Shown here: positions 44,169-52,857 of the stretch, in pieces | Layout: each line of letters starts with the position of its first letter | Position numbering within the stretch: position 1 is the stretch's first letter | Assembly: GCF_016904885.1 (NCBI RefSeq) | Contig: NZ_JADWYI010000001.1 | Location: forward strand, 6,138,001 to 6,202,000 | Direction of reading: 5' to 3' | DNA length: 64,000 nucleotides | DNA from: Archangium primigenium | GTDB taxonomy: Bacteria; Myxococcota; Myxococcia; Myxococcales; Myxococcaceae | Notes under the pieces: model-generated | Seen by the model: only the letters and a program-made list of their open reading frames with translations | The model's database searches: none | Told to the model about the DNA's origin: nothing | Program-made: the position numbers and the translations under genes

Positions 44169-44369
44169 ATGAGCGACGACACCAAGACCCAGACCGAGCC
44201 CCAGACCCTGAAGCTGTCCTTCAAGAAGGAGACGCTGCGCACGCTGGACGACAGCCAGCTGGATCTCCTCGACGGGGTGGTGGGTGGCAACAAGAAGGGC
44301 CGCTGCCAGTGCCTCTTCACCCGCGGCGGCGGCTGCAACACCACGGGCCACGACAACGACAACGACTGA
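44169..44369 (+). CDS. Double-Gly-leader RiPP precursor peptide (lanthipeptide-like)
   Basis: 66 residues. The ATG at 44169 has GGAGAAG 6 bases upstream. The leader (1-40) has the form seen in class I lanthipeptide leaders of Bacteroidetes and myxobacteria: KLSFKKETLRTL, then DDSQLDLLDGVVGG, ending in the double-Gly cleavage site for C39 peptidases. The 26-residue core begins NKKGRCQCLFTRGGGCNTTG and ends in an acidic HDNDND tail. It has three Cys (core 6, 8, 16), three Thr (11, 18, 19) and no Ser, so at most three methyllanthionine rings could form. Neighbours are a LanC-like cyclase and LLM enzyme upstream and a C39 ABC exporter downstream. If no dehydratase acts on it, a disulfide-bonded or unmodified peptide is the alternative. 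Confidence 0.85.
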   Translation: MSDDTKTQTEPQTLKLSFKKETLRTLDDSQLDLLDGVVGGNKKGRCQCLFTRGGGCNTTGHDNDND

Positions 44370-44400
44370 GCCCGACACGAAGGCGGAGCAGCGATGAATC

Positions 44401-44421
44401 CCGGGGAGAACACCTCCCCGG
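44401..44421 (+). terminator. Stem-loop between precursor and exporter genes
   Basis: A perfect 8-bp inverted repeat, CCGGGGAG and CTCCCCGG, around a 5-base loop, 31 bp after the precursor stop. There is no T-run. The position fits a partial terminator or 3'-stabilising hairpin that lets the precursor be made in excess over the exporter. Confidence 0.5.
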
Positions 44422-44516
44422 AGTCATGAAGTCGAGTTGAAAGCCATCCATGAGGGATGACCGGCAGGTCGTCCCTCTCGCTGTCTTGACACATCCCTCA
44501 AACCCTCACGGATTTC

Positions 44517-45452
44517 ATGACACCGCGAGACCTGTTCCGGCGGGAAGCGCTCGAGCACTACACCTTGAGCGAGGAGAAGGGCAGTCTGCTCAAGCTGACG
44601 CCGTTCTGGGTGCGCTTCACCTATTGGAACCTGGTGGCGCTCGCGCTCACGGCGGCGGTGGTGCTCGCGGTGGTGCGGGTGCACGAGTACGCGCAAGGGC
44701 CCCTGCTCATCCAGGTGGCGGGCGTGGAGGACATCCCCGCCACGGCGGGCGGACGCATCAGCCGGGTGCACGTGCAGCGGGGGCAGCGGGTGCGCGCCGG
44801 CGAGCCGCTGGTGCAGCTGTACGCCCGGGGCGAGACGGCCGAGCGCGAGCGCGTGGCGCAGGAGTACCGCGCCCAGCTCGCGGTGCGGCTCACGGATCCC
44901 CTCAACGCCACGGCCCGCCAGTCCCTGGGCACGCTGCGCGCCCAACTGGACTTGAACGACGCGCTCGTCTCCGAGCGCACCCTGGTGGCGCCCTTCGACG
45001 GCGTGGTGCGCGAGGTGCGGGTGCACGAGAACCAGTACCTGGGCGCGGGCGAGGTGGTGGCCACGCTCGCCAAGGAGGACACCGAGGTGAAGGCGCTCCT
45101 GCTCGTGCCGGGCCAGTACCGGCCCCGGCTCAAGCCCGGCCAGCCCCTGCGCCTGGAGTTGCAGGGCTTCTCCTACCTCTATCAGGACGTCACCGTGACG
45201 GCCGTGAGCGACGAGCTGCTCGGCCCCACCGAGGTGCGGCGCTACCTGGGCGCGGCGCTCGGGGACATCCTGAAGATCGACGGGCCCATGGTGCGCGTGG
45301 AGGCGCGGCTGCCGGACGCGGGCCTGCGCGCGCACGGGGACTCGTTCCAGTACTACACCGGCATGGTGGGCACCGGACGCGTCCAGGTGCGCAGCCGGAG
45401 TGGATGGATGCTGCTCATCCCGGCGCTCGACGCGCTGTGGGGGACCCCGTGA
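44517..45452 (+). CDS. HlyD-family periplasmic adaptor of a peptide exporter
   Basis: 311 residues. One N-terminal membrane segment lies at about 35-55 (WNLVALALTAAVVLAVV) after a cytoplasmic head with an REALEHYTLSEEKGSLLKL motif, as in type I peptide-export adaptors. The lipoyl half-motifs are split: GGRISRVHVQRGQRVRAGEP at about 79-98 and APFDGVVREVRVHENQYLGAG at about 161-181. A short helical hairpin lies between them and beta-barrel segments follow. It overlaps the ABC exporter gene by 4 bp (GTGA), so it is coupled to it. It would link the inner-membrane exporter to the outer membrane; no TolC-like gene is in the window. Confidence 0.9.
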   Translation: MTPRDLFRREALEHYTLSEEKGSLLKLTPFWVRFTYWNLVALALTAAVVLAVVRVHEYAQGPLLIQVAGVEDIPATAGGRISRVHVQRGQRVRAGEPLVQLYARGETAERERVAQEYRAQLAVRLTDPLNATARQSLGTLRAQLDLNDALVSERTLVAPFDGVVREVRVHENQYLGAGEVVATLAKEDTEVKALLLVPGQYRPRLKPGQPLRLELQGFSYLYQDVTVTAVSDELLGPTEVRRYLGAALGDILKIDGPMVRVEARLPDAGLRAHGDSFQYYTGMVGTGRVQVRSRSGWMLLIPALDALWGTP

Positions 45453-47671
45453 CGGACACCCTCTCCTTCTCCTCGTTGCTCGAGCGGTATCCCGCGCTGC
45501 GCGCGTTGGGCCAGCGGTGGAGGGGTCGGCGGCTGCCCTTCGTGGCCCAGGTGACGGCGGTGGACTGTGGCGCCGCGTGCCTCACCATGGTGCTCGGCTA
45601 TTGGGGCCGGAAGATGACGCTGGACGAGGTCCAGCGCGTCACGGGCCTGGTGAGCACCGAGGGCGTCAGCGCGCGCGCCATCCTCACCGCGGGCCAGTCC
45701 TTCGGGCTCAGGGGACGCGCGGCCCAGGTGGACGTGGAGGAAATCCACCTGCTGCCCATGGGGGCCATCCTCCACTGGGAGTTCGCCCACTTCGTCGTCT
45801 TCGAGGGGAGGACGCGCCGGGGCGTCACGATCCTGGATCCCTCGCATGGCCGGCGCTACGTGACGCTGGAGCAGTTCCGCAAGGCCTTCACCGGCATCGC
45901 GCTCGTCTTCGAGCCCACGGAGACCTTCGAGACGGGGGACGCGCCCCGGGGCTCCCACCGCTACCTGCGGCTGCTCCTGGAATCGCGGCCATTGCTCGGG
46001 CGCATCCTCTTCACGTCCCTCTTGCTCCAGGTGCTCGCGCTGGGGCTGCCCGTGCTCACCGGCGCCGTGGTGGATCAGGTGCTGCCCACCGGGGACGCGT
46101 CCCTGCTGGCCGTGATGGGCGCGGGCATGGCGGTGCTGCTCGTCTTCCAGGTGCTCTCCCTGCTCGTGCGCACGCACCTGCTCCTGCACCTGCGCACGCA
46201 CCTGGATGCCCGGCTCACCATCGGCTTCCTGGATCACCTCATCCACCTGCCCTTCTCCTTCTTCCACGTGCGCTCCACGGGGGATCTCATCGCCCGGCTC
46301 AACAGCAACACCACCATCCGGGAGATCCTCACCTCGGGCGCCCTCTCCGCCGTGCTGGACGGCTCGCTCGCCTCGCTCTACCTCGTGGTGCTCCTGGCGA
46401 TGAACTGGCAGATGGGGCTGCTCGCCGTGGGGCTCGCCGCGCTCCAGGTCGTGGTCTTCCTGGGGGCGCGCGAGCGGCAGCGGGAGCTGCTCGCCAAGGA
46501 TCTGGAGGTCTCGGCCGCTGCCCAGAACTACCAGGTGGAGATGATGACGGGCATCCAGACCATCAAGGGCATGGGCGTGGAGGGCCGCAGCGTGCAGCAC
46601 TGGTCCAACCTCTACGTGGACACGCTCAACGTGTCCCTGGAGCGCGGCCGGCTGGAGGCCAGCGTGGAGGCGCTCAACGGCGCTCTGCGGATGATCTCCC
46701 CGCTGGTGCTGCTGCTCGCGGGCACGCTCCAGGTGCTCCACCAGCACCTCCAGTTGGGGCAGATGCTGGCGCTCAACGCCCTGGGCGTGGGCTTCCTCAC
46801 CCCCATCGCGAGCCTGGTGGCGGCGTGCTTCCGGCTGCAACTGGTGGGCAGCTACCTGGAGCGCGTGGACGACGTGCTGGAGGCGCCACCGGAGCAGGCA
46901 CCCGGGGGGCCGCGACGGCCGCACGCGCTCGAGGGGGGCATCGCCCTGGAGAACGTCTCCTTCCGCTATGGGCCGCTCGCGCCGCTGGTGGTCAAGGACG
47001 TGTCCCTGCAGGTGCGGCCCGGGCAGTTCGTGGCCATCGTCGGCCGCTCGGGCGCGGGCAAGTCCACGCTCGCCCACCTGCTGCTGGGGCTCTACCTGCC
47101 CAGCGAGGGCGCCATCCGCTACGACGGCCATTCCCTGGTGGAGCTGGACCTGTACGACCTGCGCGGACAGATGGGCGTGGTGATGCAGAACCCCATGCTC
47201 TTTCGCGGCGACATCCGCCGCAACATCGCCTACCACGACACGGACCTGTCCCTGGACGCGGTCATCGAGGCGGCGCGGCGCGCGCAGGTGCACGACGACA
47301 TCATGGCGATGCCCATGCAGTACAGCACCCTGCTCAGCGAGATGGGCGGCTCCATCTCCGGCGGGCAGCGGCAGCGGCTCGCCCTGGCCCGCGCGCTCGT
47401 GCACGACCCGGCCATCCTGCTGCTCGACGAGGCGACCAACGCCCTGGACGTGAAGACCGAGCGCGCCGTGCAGGAGGCGCTCGAGCGGCTGCGCTGCACC
47501 CGGGTGGTCATCGCCCACCGGCTGAGCACCATCCAGGACGCGGACCTCATCCTGGTGATGGACAAGGGCCGCCTGGTGGAACAAGGCACCCACGCGGAGC
47601 TCATGGCCCTGCGGGGGCACTACTTCGGGCTGGTCTCCGCCCAGGAGCACCCCGCCGCCCCCACGGGCTGA
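45449..47671 (+). CDS. Peptidase C39-containing ABC exporter (double-Gly leader processing)
   Basis: 740 residues from a GTG at 45449 that overlaps the HlyD stop. The N-terminal C39 peptidase (about 28-160) has the oxyanion Gln and catalytic Cys in QVTAVDCGAACL (Cys40), His in FAHFVVFEG (His114) and Asp in ILDPSHGRR (Asp130), so the triad is complete. The transmembrane domain covers about 180-470. The nucleotide-binding domain has Walker A GRSGAGKST (about 532-540), signature ISGGQRQRLALARA, Walker B ILLLDEAT and the switch His in VIAHRLST. It should cleave after the VVGG of the precursor and export the core. The gene organisation with precursor and adaptor supports one export unit. Confidence 0.95.
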   Translation: MTDTLSFSSLLERYPALRALGQRWRGRRLPFVAQVTAVDCGAACLTMVLGYWGRKMTLDEVQRVTGLVSTEGVSARAILTAGQSFGLRGRAAQVDVEEIHLLPMGAILHWEFAHFVVFEGRTRRGVTILDPSHGRRYVTLEQFRKAFTGIALVFEPTETFETGDAPRGSHRYLRLLLESRPLLGRILFTSLLLQVLALGLPVLTGAVVDQVLPTGDASLLAVMGAGMAVLLVFQVLSLLVRTHLLLHLRTHLDARLTIGFLDHLIHLPFSFFHVRSTGDLIARLNSNTTIREILTSGALSAVLDGSLASLYLVVLLAMNWQMGLLAVGLAALQVVVFLGARERQRELLAKDLEVSAAAQNYQVEMMTGIQTIKGMGVEGRSVQHWSNLYVDTLNVSLERGRLEASVEALNGALRMISPLVLLLAGTLQVLHQHLQLGQMLALNALGVGFLTPIASLVAACFRLQLVGSYLERVDDVLEAPPEQAPGGPRRPHALEGGIALENVSFRYGPLAPLVVKDVSLQVRPGQFVAIVGRSGAGKSTLAHLLLGLYLPSEGAIRYDGHSLVELDLYDLRGQMGVVMQNPMLFRGDIRRNIAYHDTDLSLDAVIEAARRAQVHDDIMAMPMQYSTLLSEMGGSISGGQRQRLALARALVHDPAILLLDEATNALDVKTERAVQEALERLRCTRVVIAHRLSTIQDADLILVMDKGRLVEQGTHAELMALRGHYFGLVSAQEHPAAPTG

Positions 47672-47698
47672 CGGGGTGCTCCCTCTTTTCGAGCGACG

Positions 47699-50125
47699 TC
47701 AGCGCAGGTCGAGGTAGTCCACCGAGAAGATGGCGCCCTCGGGGTGCGGCACGCCCACGAGGCACAGCGTGCCGGTGCCGCTGGCCGACAGGGCCACGGG
47801 CACGTTCGTGAGGTTCGCGCTGGTCCAGCCGCCCGTGGCCTCCGCCAGGAGCAGCGAGCACAGCTCCGTGTCGTTGAAGCGCACCCGGGCCTGGCCCTGG
47901 CCGTGGGCCGAGCCCACACGCGCCGTCACGTGGGTGATGCCCGTGAGGTCCACGCCGCTCCAGCAGATGGAGTCACCGCCCTTGAAGTCCGTGACGATCG
48001 CGCCGCCGTTCTCGTCGGCCTCGACCTTGGCGCCCACGAGCGTGGCGGCCTCGGCCTCCAGGCGCTTGGGCCGCAGGCTCTCCGCGGAGGGCGCCACGCA
48101 CTGGCCCCACTCGCCACAGGACGTGCCCGCGCGGCACGTGCCGCAGGTGCCGCCGCAGCCGTCGTCACCGCACAGCTTGCCCGTGCAGTCCGCCTGGCAG
48201 GAGCGCGCCACCGTGCCCAGGTACATGTTGTCGATGTAGGCCTCGGTGTTGCTGTAGGTGCCCGCGTAGGTGCCCAGGTCGATCTCGAACTTGTAGGTGT
48301 CCGTGGTGCGCACGGTGAAGTTCGGCGCGGCGCACGTCGTCCAGACCGAGTCCACCTCGCAGTCGAGCGCGGCGATGATCGTCCAGGGCTCGTGGGCCTG
48401 GACGATCTTCACCGGCACGGTGCGCGGCGTGCTGGACTTGAGGTCCACCTTCCACGCGTACGTGGTGTCGGCCGTCAGGGTGATGGGCTCCTGACGCACC
48501 TGGACGCTGTAGCTCTCGCGGCCGCTGTTGTCCACGCGCACCCACTGGACATGTCCGTGCTCGCCGCCCTCGTCGACCACGTCCGTGAGGCCCCCGCCGC
48601 CCTCGAAGAAGAGGTCCGTGCGGTGCGAGGTGAAGTCCTCGTTGAAGCCGCAGTTCTGGATGAGGTTGTCCGGCTGGCCATCCCCATCCCCGTCCTGGCA
48701 CGCGGCCGCGGGCGTCTGGGGATAGCCCGCGTCGCGGTGGAACCAGCGCACGTAGTCCACCTCGAGCCCCGCCATGGCGCCCTGGGTGGCCCAGTCCACG
48801 TTCACGCACGTGCTGGCGGTCTCCTGGCACCGGCCGCCCACACACGCCGCGTTGTTGGCGCACTCGGCGCTGGTCGTGCAGGTGCGGTAGTCCCAACCGG
48901 TGCAGCCCAGCGTGCCGCCCACCGCGTTGTTGAGGATGAGGTACATGGGCTGGTTGAACTCGGTGGCACCATCCCCGATGGAGAAGCGGGCCACGGGCGT
49001 GCCCCCGTTCTGCGGCAGGTCATCGACGTAGATCTGGAAGCCCTTCTCGTCCCAGAGAAAGCCCCAGGTGTGCCACTGGTGGTAGTCGATGGCGAACCCG
49101 TTCCAGGTGGCGCGCGCGCCGCCCACGTCCCCGTCGCACTTGGCATCGCCGCCGTTGGGCCAGGAGCTGCACGCGTTGGGCTCCCAGGCGCCCGGCCGCG
49201 CCGCCGCGTCGCCCGCCTCGGGCTTCTCGCGCCACAGGACGTTGAGCCCCATGGAGTCGTTCTGCGCGTAGAGCGCCTTGTTCTCCTTGATCTGGCTGTA
49301 CTCCATGATGTCGACCTCGCCGATCATCGGCCAGTCGGCGCTGTCATCGCGGCCACCATTGGTGATGGCGCCGTTGGCCCCGAGCATCCAGATGGCCGGC
49401 CACAGGCCGCCCGGAGGCGTGGCGCCCGCGGGCAGGTCCGCGAAGGGCATGCGCGCGCGGAACTCCACGTAGCCGTAGCGGAACTCCACCCGCTCGTCGC
49501 TCTTGATGCGGCCCGAGGTGTAGAGCCGATCGTTCTGCGGCGCGTTGCCCGTGCCGTTGAAGGCCGCGCACTCCTCGTGGTCCCAGACGCCGTTCTTGTT
49601 GCGGTCGTTCAGGCAGTAGCCCGTGTTCGCGCACGTGCCGCCGTTGAAACAATCGCTGCTCTGGGTGCACTGCTGCCAGACGACACAGTCCAGCCGCTCC
49701 TCACGCGCCAGCAGGGTGAGCCGGCCGTTCTCCACGCAGTAGTTCCAGTCGTTGGGATGATCCGGACACTCGCGGTTGGTGTAGGCCTGCTGCTCGTTGT
49801 TGACGCCCAGGTTCTCCTTCACCCAGAAGTCCTTGTTGAGGAAGTCGCGGGGCTGGCCTTCCCCCAGCGGGCCGCCGAAGTCGTCCTCCCACGTGAGGGA
49901 GTAGGGCTGTCCCGCCATCATGAGCGGGGGCAAGGGCGGGGGCTCCGCGGGCGGCGCCGCCTGGCACAGGGGAACCACGGGCGGCTGCTCGGGTCCGGGC
50001 TGCTCGGGTCCGGGCTGCTCGGGCCCGGGGGGCGGCGTCTCGGTGTTGCCGCACGCCCCCAGCAGCGCCCAGAGCGCCGCGCCCAGCACGCCCCGCGTCC
50101 AGGTGCTCTTCCTCGTCCACGTCAT
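47699..50125 (-). CDS. GH16 beta-glucanase lipoprotein with carbohydrate-binding domains
   Basis: 808 residues. The lipoprotein signal is ALWALLGAC (Cys25), then a three-copy GPEQP linker. The GH16 catalytic domain at about 60-450 contains the signature GEVDIMEY near residue 270 (E-x-D-x-x-E, nucleophile and acid/base Glu present) and GFLWDEKGFQIYVDD. Two Cys-rich inserts (DCFNGGTCANTGYCLNDRN and SAECANNAACVGGRC) look like EGF- or calcium-type loops. A CBM4/9-like domain (NLIQNCGFNEDF) covers about 480-625, followed by a Cys-rich linker (CGDDGCGGTCGTC) and a C-terminal CBM6-like domain (LEAEAATLVGAKVEADENGG). The probable activity is endo-beta-1,3-glucanase (laminarinase) or a related GH16 activity on prey or plant/fungal glucans at the cell surface. 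It converges on the ABC exporter gene, 27 bp apart. Confidence 0.92.
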   Translation of the reverse strand: MTWTRKSTWTRGVLGAALWALLGACGNTETPPPGPEQPGPEQPGPEQPPVVPLCQAAPPAEPPPLPPLMMAGQPYSLTWEDDFGGPLGEGQPRDFLNKDFWVKENLGVNNEQQAYTNRECPDHPNDWNYCVENGRLTLLAREERLDCVVWQQCTQSSDCFNGGTCANTGYCLNDRNKNGVWDHEECAAFNGTGNAPQNDRLYTSGRIKSDERVEFRYGYVEFRARMPFADLPAGATPPGGLWPAIWMLGANGAITNGGRDDSADWPMIGEVDIMEYSQIKENKALYAQNDSMGLNVLWREKPEAGDAAARPGAWEPNACSSWPNGGDAKCDGDVGGARATWNGFAIDYHQWHTWGFLWDEKGFQIYVDDLPQNGGTPVARFSIGDGATEFNQPMYLILNNAVGGTLGCTGWDYRTCTTSAECANNAACVGGRCQETASTCVNVDWATQGAMAGLEVDYVRWFHRDAGYPQTPAAACQDGDGDGQPDNLIQNCGFNEDFTSHRTDLFFEGGGGLTDVVDEGGEHGHVQWVRVDNSGRESYSVQVRQEPITLTADTTYAWKVDLKSSTPRTVPVKIVQAHEPWTIIAALDCEVDSVWTTCAAPNFTVRTTDTYKFEIDLGTYAGTYSNTEAYIDNMYLGTVARSCQADCTGKLCGDDGCGGTCGTCRAGTSCGEWGQCVAPSAESLRPKRLEAEAATLVGAKVEADENGGAIVTDFKGGDSICWSGVDLTGITHVTARVGSAHGQGQARVRFNDTELCSLLLAEATGGWTSANLTNVPVALSASGTGTLCLVGVPHPEGAIFSVDYLDLR
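49983..50027. repeat. Three 15-bp tandem repeats coding a GPEQP linker
   Basis: The unit GGCTGCTCGGGTCCG occurs three times in succession, the last with one T to C change. It encodes the Pro-rich spacer between the lipid anchor and catalytic domain of the GH16 protein, a likely site of length variation. Confidence 0.85.
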
Positions 50126-50258
50126 GTCGTACGACCTCTCGGAATACAGTGAACCTTGGGCATGAAATGACTTCACGCCGGGACCGGGGGATATCCCAGG
50201 ACGCAGCCGGTTTGAAAGGCCTCCCCGAGACGGAGCGTGTGGGAAATGCTCTATCGTC
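50126..50258. promoter_or_regulatory. Divergent intergenic region, GH16 and Ig lipoprotein genes
   Basis: This 133-bp gap between divergent starts must hold both promoters. It contains a perfect 10-bp palindrome, GGGATATCCC, at 50188-50197. I could not assign convincing -35/-10 or -24/-12 elements. Confidence 0.3.
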
Positions 50259-51914
50259 ATGGGCATGCGCCCGCTCCGCTCCTGGTTGCTCCCGCTGCTC
50301 GTCCTCGTCGGGGGCTGTGACCCCGGCCTGAGCGTGACCCTCGTCACCCCCGAGCACGCCACCTCCACCCGCGACACCGTGACCGTCCAGGTGAAGACCA
50401 CCGGGCAGCCCGAAGAGGTCGAATTGTGGGTGGACGGCGCGCTGCTCACCCCCCTGTCCGCTCCGTACACCCATGACTGGGACATGCGCGCGCTGCCCGA
50501 GGGCAGCTACGTGCTCACCGCGCGGGCCCGGCGCGAGAAGCAGGAGGCCTTCAGCCTGGGCCACGAGGTGATCGTGGACCGGACCGCGCCTCGGGTGATC
50601 AAGCTCACGCCCGACCCGGTGAACACCCACGTCTCCGTGCGCGCGGACTTCGAGGTGCGCTTCTCCGAGGCGATGCGTCCGGAGTCCTTCACGCGCGAGA
50701 CGGTGCGGCTCGAGCGGGACGGCCAGCCGGTGGAGTCCACCTGGGCGCTCGCCGAGGACAACACGGTGCTCAAGGTGCATCCCGCGGTGCTCACCGCACC
50801 GGCCTCCCTGACGCTGCGCCTGGACGCGGGCCTCACGGATCGGGCGGGCAACGCGCTCGTGCGGCCCACGGAAGCCTGGACGTGGCGCGTCACGTCGATG
50901 TTGCGCCTGGACAACGGTTTCAACGTTCAAGGGATGGCGCTCGACCCCACGGGCGCGCCCGTGATGGTGCAGCAGCCGTCGCATGGGTCGCTGAACGTGG
51001 TGGTCCGCCGGTGGACGGGTGCCCTCTGGAAGCCCCTGTTCGCGCCCGCGCCCGGCGCGCAAGCCTTGTGGGACACCGCCCGGGCCGTGCTCCAGTTCGA
51101 TGGCGTCGGCCTCCCGGTGCTGGCGCTCTTCGCGGAGAGCGCCTCACCGCACACGGGCCACAGCCAGACCACCACCACGCAGCGCTGGACGGGCTCGGCC
51201 TGGGAACCCCTGGGGCCGGAGCGCAGGGACGCGCGGCTCGTCGACCTGTTCCTGGACTCCACGGGCGCGCCCGTGTTGGCCTGGACCCAGACGGAGTGGG
51301 AGGACGGACGTTTCCTGGGGCGGAACATGCCGCGCGTGCAACGCTGGCGGGACGGCGCCTGGACCTCCCTGGGCACGCTGGACACGCCGGTCGTGGGGTT
51401 CAAGTTCGCCCTGGGCGCGGACGACGCCCCGGTCATCGCGCGCGTCGAGCGTCCCGTGGCCAACGAGGGCACCGCCTTGAAGCTGTCGCGCTGGACGGGC
51501 TCGGACTGGGCGCCGCTGGGCGCGCCGGTGTGGACGGACGGACCCCCGCCGCTCGACACCCCGCCCTTCGAGCTGACGCTGGATGCCGCGGGGCTGCCGG
51601 TGGTGGCCTGGCTGGAGGGCACCACGCTGCATGTCGTGCGCCTCGAGCAGGGCACGTGGGCGCCGCTCCCGGACCTGCGGGAGGTCGCCGACCTGTCGGT
51701 GCTCCGGCGCGACCGCACGGGCGCGCTGGTCGTCCTGGTGCACCGGCGCGTGAGTGACGTCGCGGTCTTCCAGGTGCTGCGCTGGACGGGCGCGGCGTGG
51801 GAGGATCTGTCCGGGGCCGTCAAGTGCGGCTCGTGGAAGCCGGTGGCCCTGGAGTTCGATGCCCGGGGCCGTCCCATCGTCCTGTCCGACGACCTCTGGG
51901 TCCCCAACTTCTAG
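50259..51914 (+). CDS. Ig/SbsA-domain lipoprotein with W-rich repeat domain
   Basis: 551 residues; a second ATG at 50265 is equally possible. The lipoprotein signal is LLPLLVLVGGC (Cys at about residue 20). Domain 1 (about 23-108) is Ig-like (PEEVELWVDGALLTPLSAPY). Domain 2 (about 109-213) is an SbsA-type Ig, with PRVIKLTPDPVNTHVSVRAD and VRFSEAMRPESF. Domain 3 (about 215-551) has about six repeats ending in W-T-G-x-x-W-x-x-L, such as RWTGSAWEPLG and RWRDGAWTSLG, probably a beta-propeller. The domain set echoes the giant protein at 4226-34330. It diverges from the GH16 gene. Function is unknown; an outer-membrane surface protein is expected. Confidence 0.85.
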   Translation: MGMRPLRSWLLPLLVLVGGCDPGLSVTLVTPEHATSTRDTVTVQVKTTGQPEEVELWVDGALLTPLSAPYTHDWDMRALPEGSYVLTARARREKQEAFSLGHEVIVDRTAPRVIKLTPDPVNTHVSVRADFEVRFSEAMRPESFTRETVRLERDGQPVESTWALAEDNTVLKVHPAVLTAPASLTLRLDAGLTDRAGNALVRPTEAWTWRVTSMLRLDNGFNVQGMALDPTGAPVMVQQPSHGSLNVVVRRWTGALWKPLFAPAPGAQALWDTARAVLQFDGVGLPVLALFAESASPHTGHSQTTTTQRWTGSAWEPLGPERRDARLVDLFLDSTGAPVLAWTQTEWEDGRFLGRNMPRVQRWRDGAWTSLGTLDTPVVGFKFALGADDAPVIARVERPVANEGTALKLSRWTGSDWAPLGAPVWTDGPPPLDTPPFELTLDAAGLPVVAWLEGTTLHVVRLEQGTWAPLPDLREVADLSVLRRDRTGALVVLVHRRVSDVAVFQVLRWTGAAWEDLSGAVKCGSWKPVALEFDARGRPIVLSDDLWVPNF

Positions 51915-51943
51915 GGGTATACAGGCAGGACCCAAGGAGGCGC

Positions 51944-52825
51944 ATGGCGGAGCGACAGAGGGGCATCCGGATCGAGGACGCGCGAGGAAAGGGCCGGCCG
52001 GTCTTCGTGTCGCGCTGGGCCCTGCACAAGGCCCACGAGCCGGCGCCCCGGGCCGTCACGCACGACTACGCGGTGCTCGGCTACTGCACCGCGGGCACCA
52101 CCACGCTCGAGCAGCGGGGACACTTCACGCTCCAGGCGGGTGAGGTGCTGCTCATCCCCGCGGGCGAGCCCCACCGGCACCTGGACGTCCAGCAGCCGGA
52201 GTTCTGGATGCTGGGCTTCTGTCCCGTGTGCCTGCTGGCCGACGAGGCCAGCGCGGAGCTGCTCACGCCCTTCGAGCACGTGCGCTCGGGGGCCTCGGCG
52301 GTGGTGAAGATCCCCGAGCCGCGGCGCGCCTTCCTCGAGCACCTCTTCGAGGAGCTGCGCGACGAGTCCGAGCGAGACGGGGGCGCCTCGCCCGCCGTGG
52401 AGCGCAGCCTGCTCACGCTCATCATCTCCGAGGTGTCCCGGGCGGCCGACTGGCAGGCGCGCTCGGGCGCGGCGGATGGCCTCGTCACCGAGACGCTGCG
52501 CTACATCGAGCGGCACTGCCTGGAGCCCTTGTCCCCCCGGGACGTGGCGGCCGCGATGCACCGCTCGCCCGCGCACCTCACCACGGCGGTGCGGCGGGCC
52601 ACGGGGCGCTCGGTGCAGGAGTGGATCATCTCCGGGCGCATGAGCGAGGCGCGGCGGCGGCTGTTGCACAGCGATGAGATCGTCGCCGTCATCGCCGAGC
52701 GCGTGGGCTACGCGGATGCCACCCACTTCATCCGGCTGTTCCGGCGCGCCCATGGCGTCACGCCCACCGCGTGGCGCGCCCGCTACCGCCACGGCACCGG
52801 AGGCGAAGCTCCTCCCGAGGCGTGA
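51944..52825 (+). CDS. AraC-family transcriptional regulator with cupin domain
   Basis: 293 residues. The ATG at 51944 follows a near-perfect AAGGAGG at 51934-51940, though with only 3 bases of spacing. The N-terminal cupin sensor (about 25-110) has LQAGEVLLIPAGEPHRHLDV. The C-terminal AraC DNA-binding domain (about 180-285) has two helix-turn-helix units: LSPRDVAAAMHRSPAHLTTAVRR-type residues (positions about 199-221), and VIAERVGYADATHFIRLFRR closing with GVTPTAWRARY. It starts 29 bp after the Ig lipoprotein stop and may be co-transcribed with it, and with the envelope protein that follows. The ligand, possibly a sugar given the nearby glucanase, is inference. Confidence 0.92.
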   Translation: MAERQRGIRIEDARGKGRPVFVSRWALHKAHEPAPRAVTHDYAVLGYCTAGTTTLEQRGHFTLQAGEVLLIPAGEPHRHLDVQQPEFWMLGFCPVCLLADEASAELLTPFEHVRSGASAVVKIPEPRRAFLEHLFEELRDESERDGGASPAVERSLLTLIISEVSRAADWQARSGAADGLVTETLRYIERHCLEPLSPRDVAAAMHRSPAHLTTAVRRATGRSVQEWIISGRMSEARRRLLHSDEIVAVIAERVGYADATHFIRLFRRAHGVTPTAWRARYRHGTGGEAPPEA

Positions 52826-52857
52826 AGGTTGGTCCTCCGATTGCAATCGGGCGAGGC

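Noticed and set aside
44037-44369. Precursor peptide with a 44-residue longer N-terminus from 44037
   Set aside because: That start lies inside the hairpin and has no ribosome site; MSDDTK at 44169 has GGAGAAG well placed and gives a normal-length leader.
44485-44516. TTGACA at 44485 as a -35 box for the HlyD-ABC genes
   Set aside because: No -10 hexamer lies at 16-18 bp, and the start codon at 44517 would fall too close to any initiation point.
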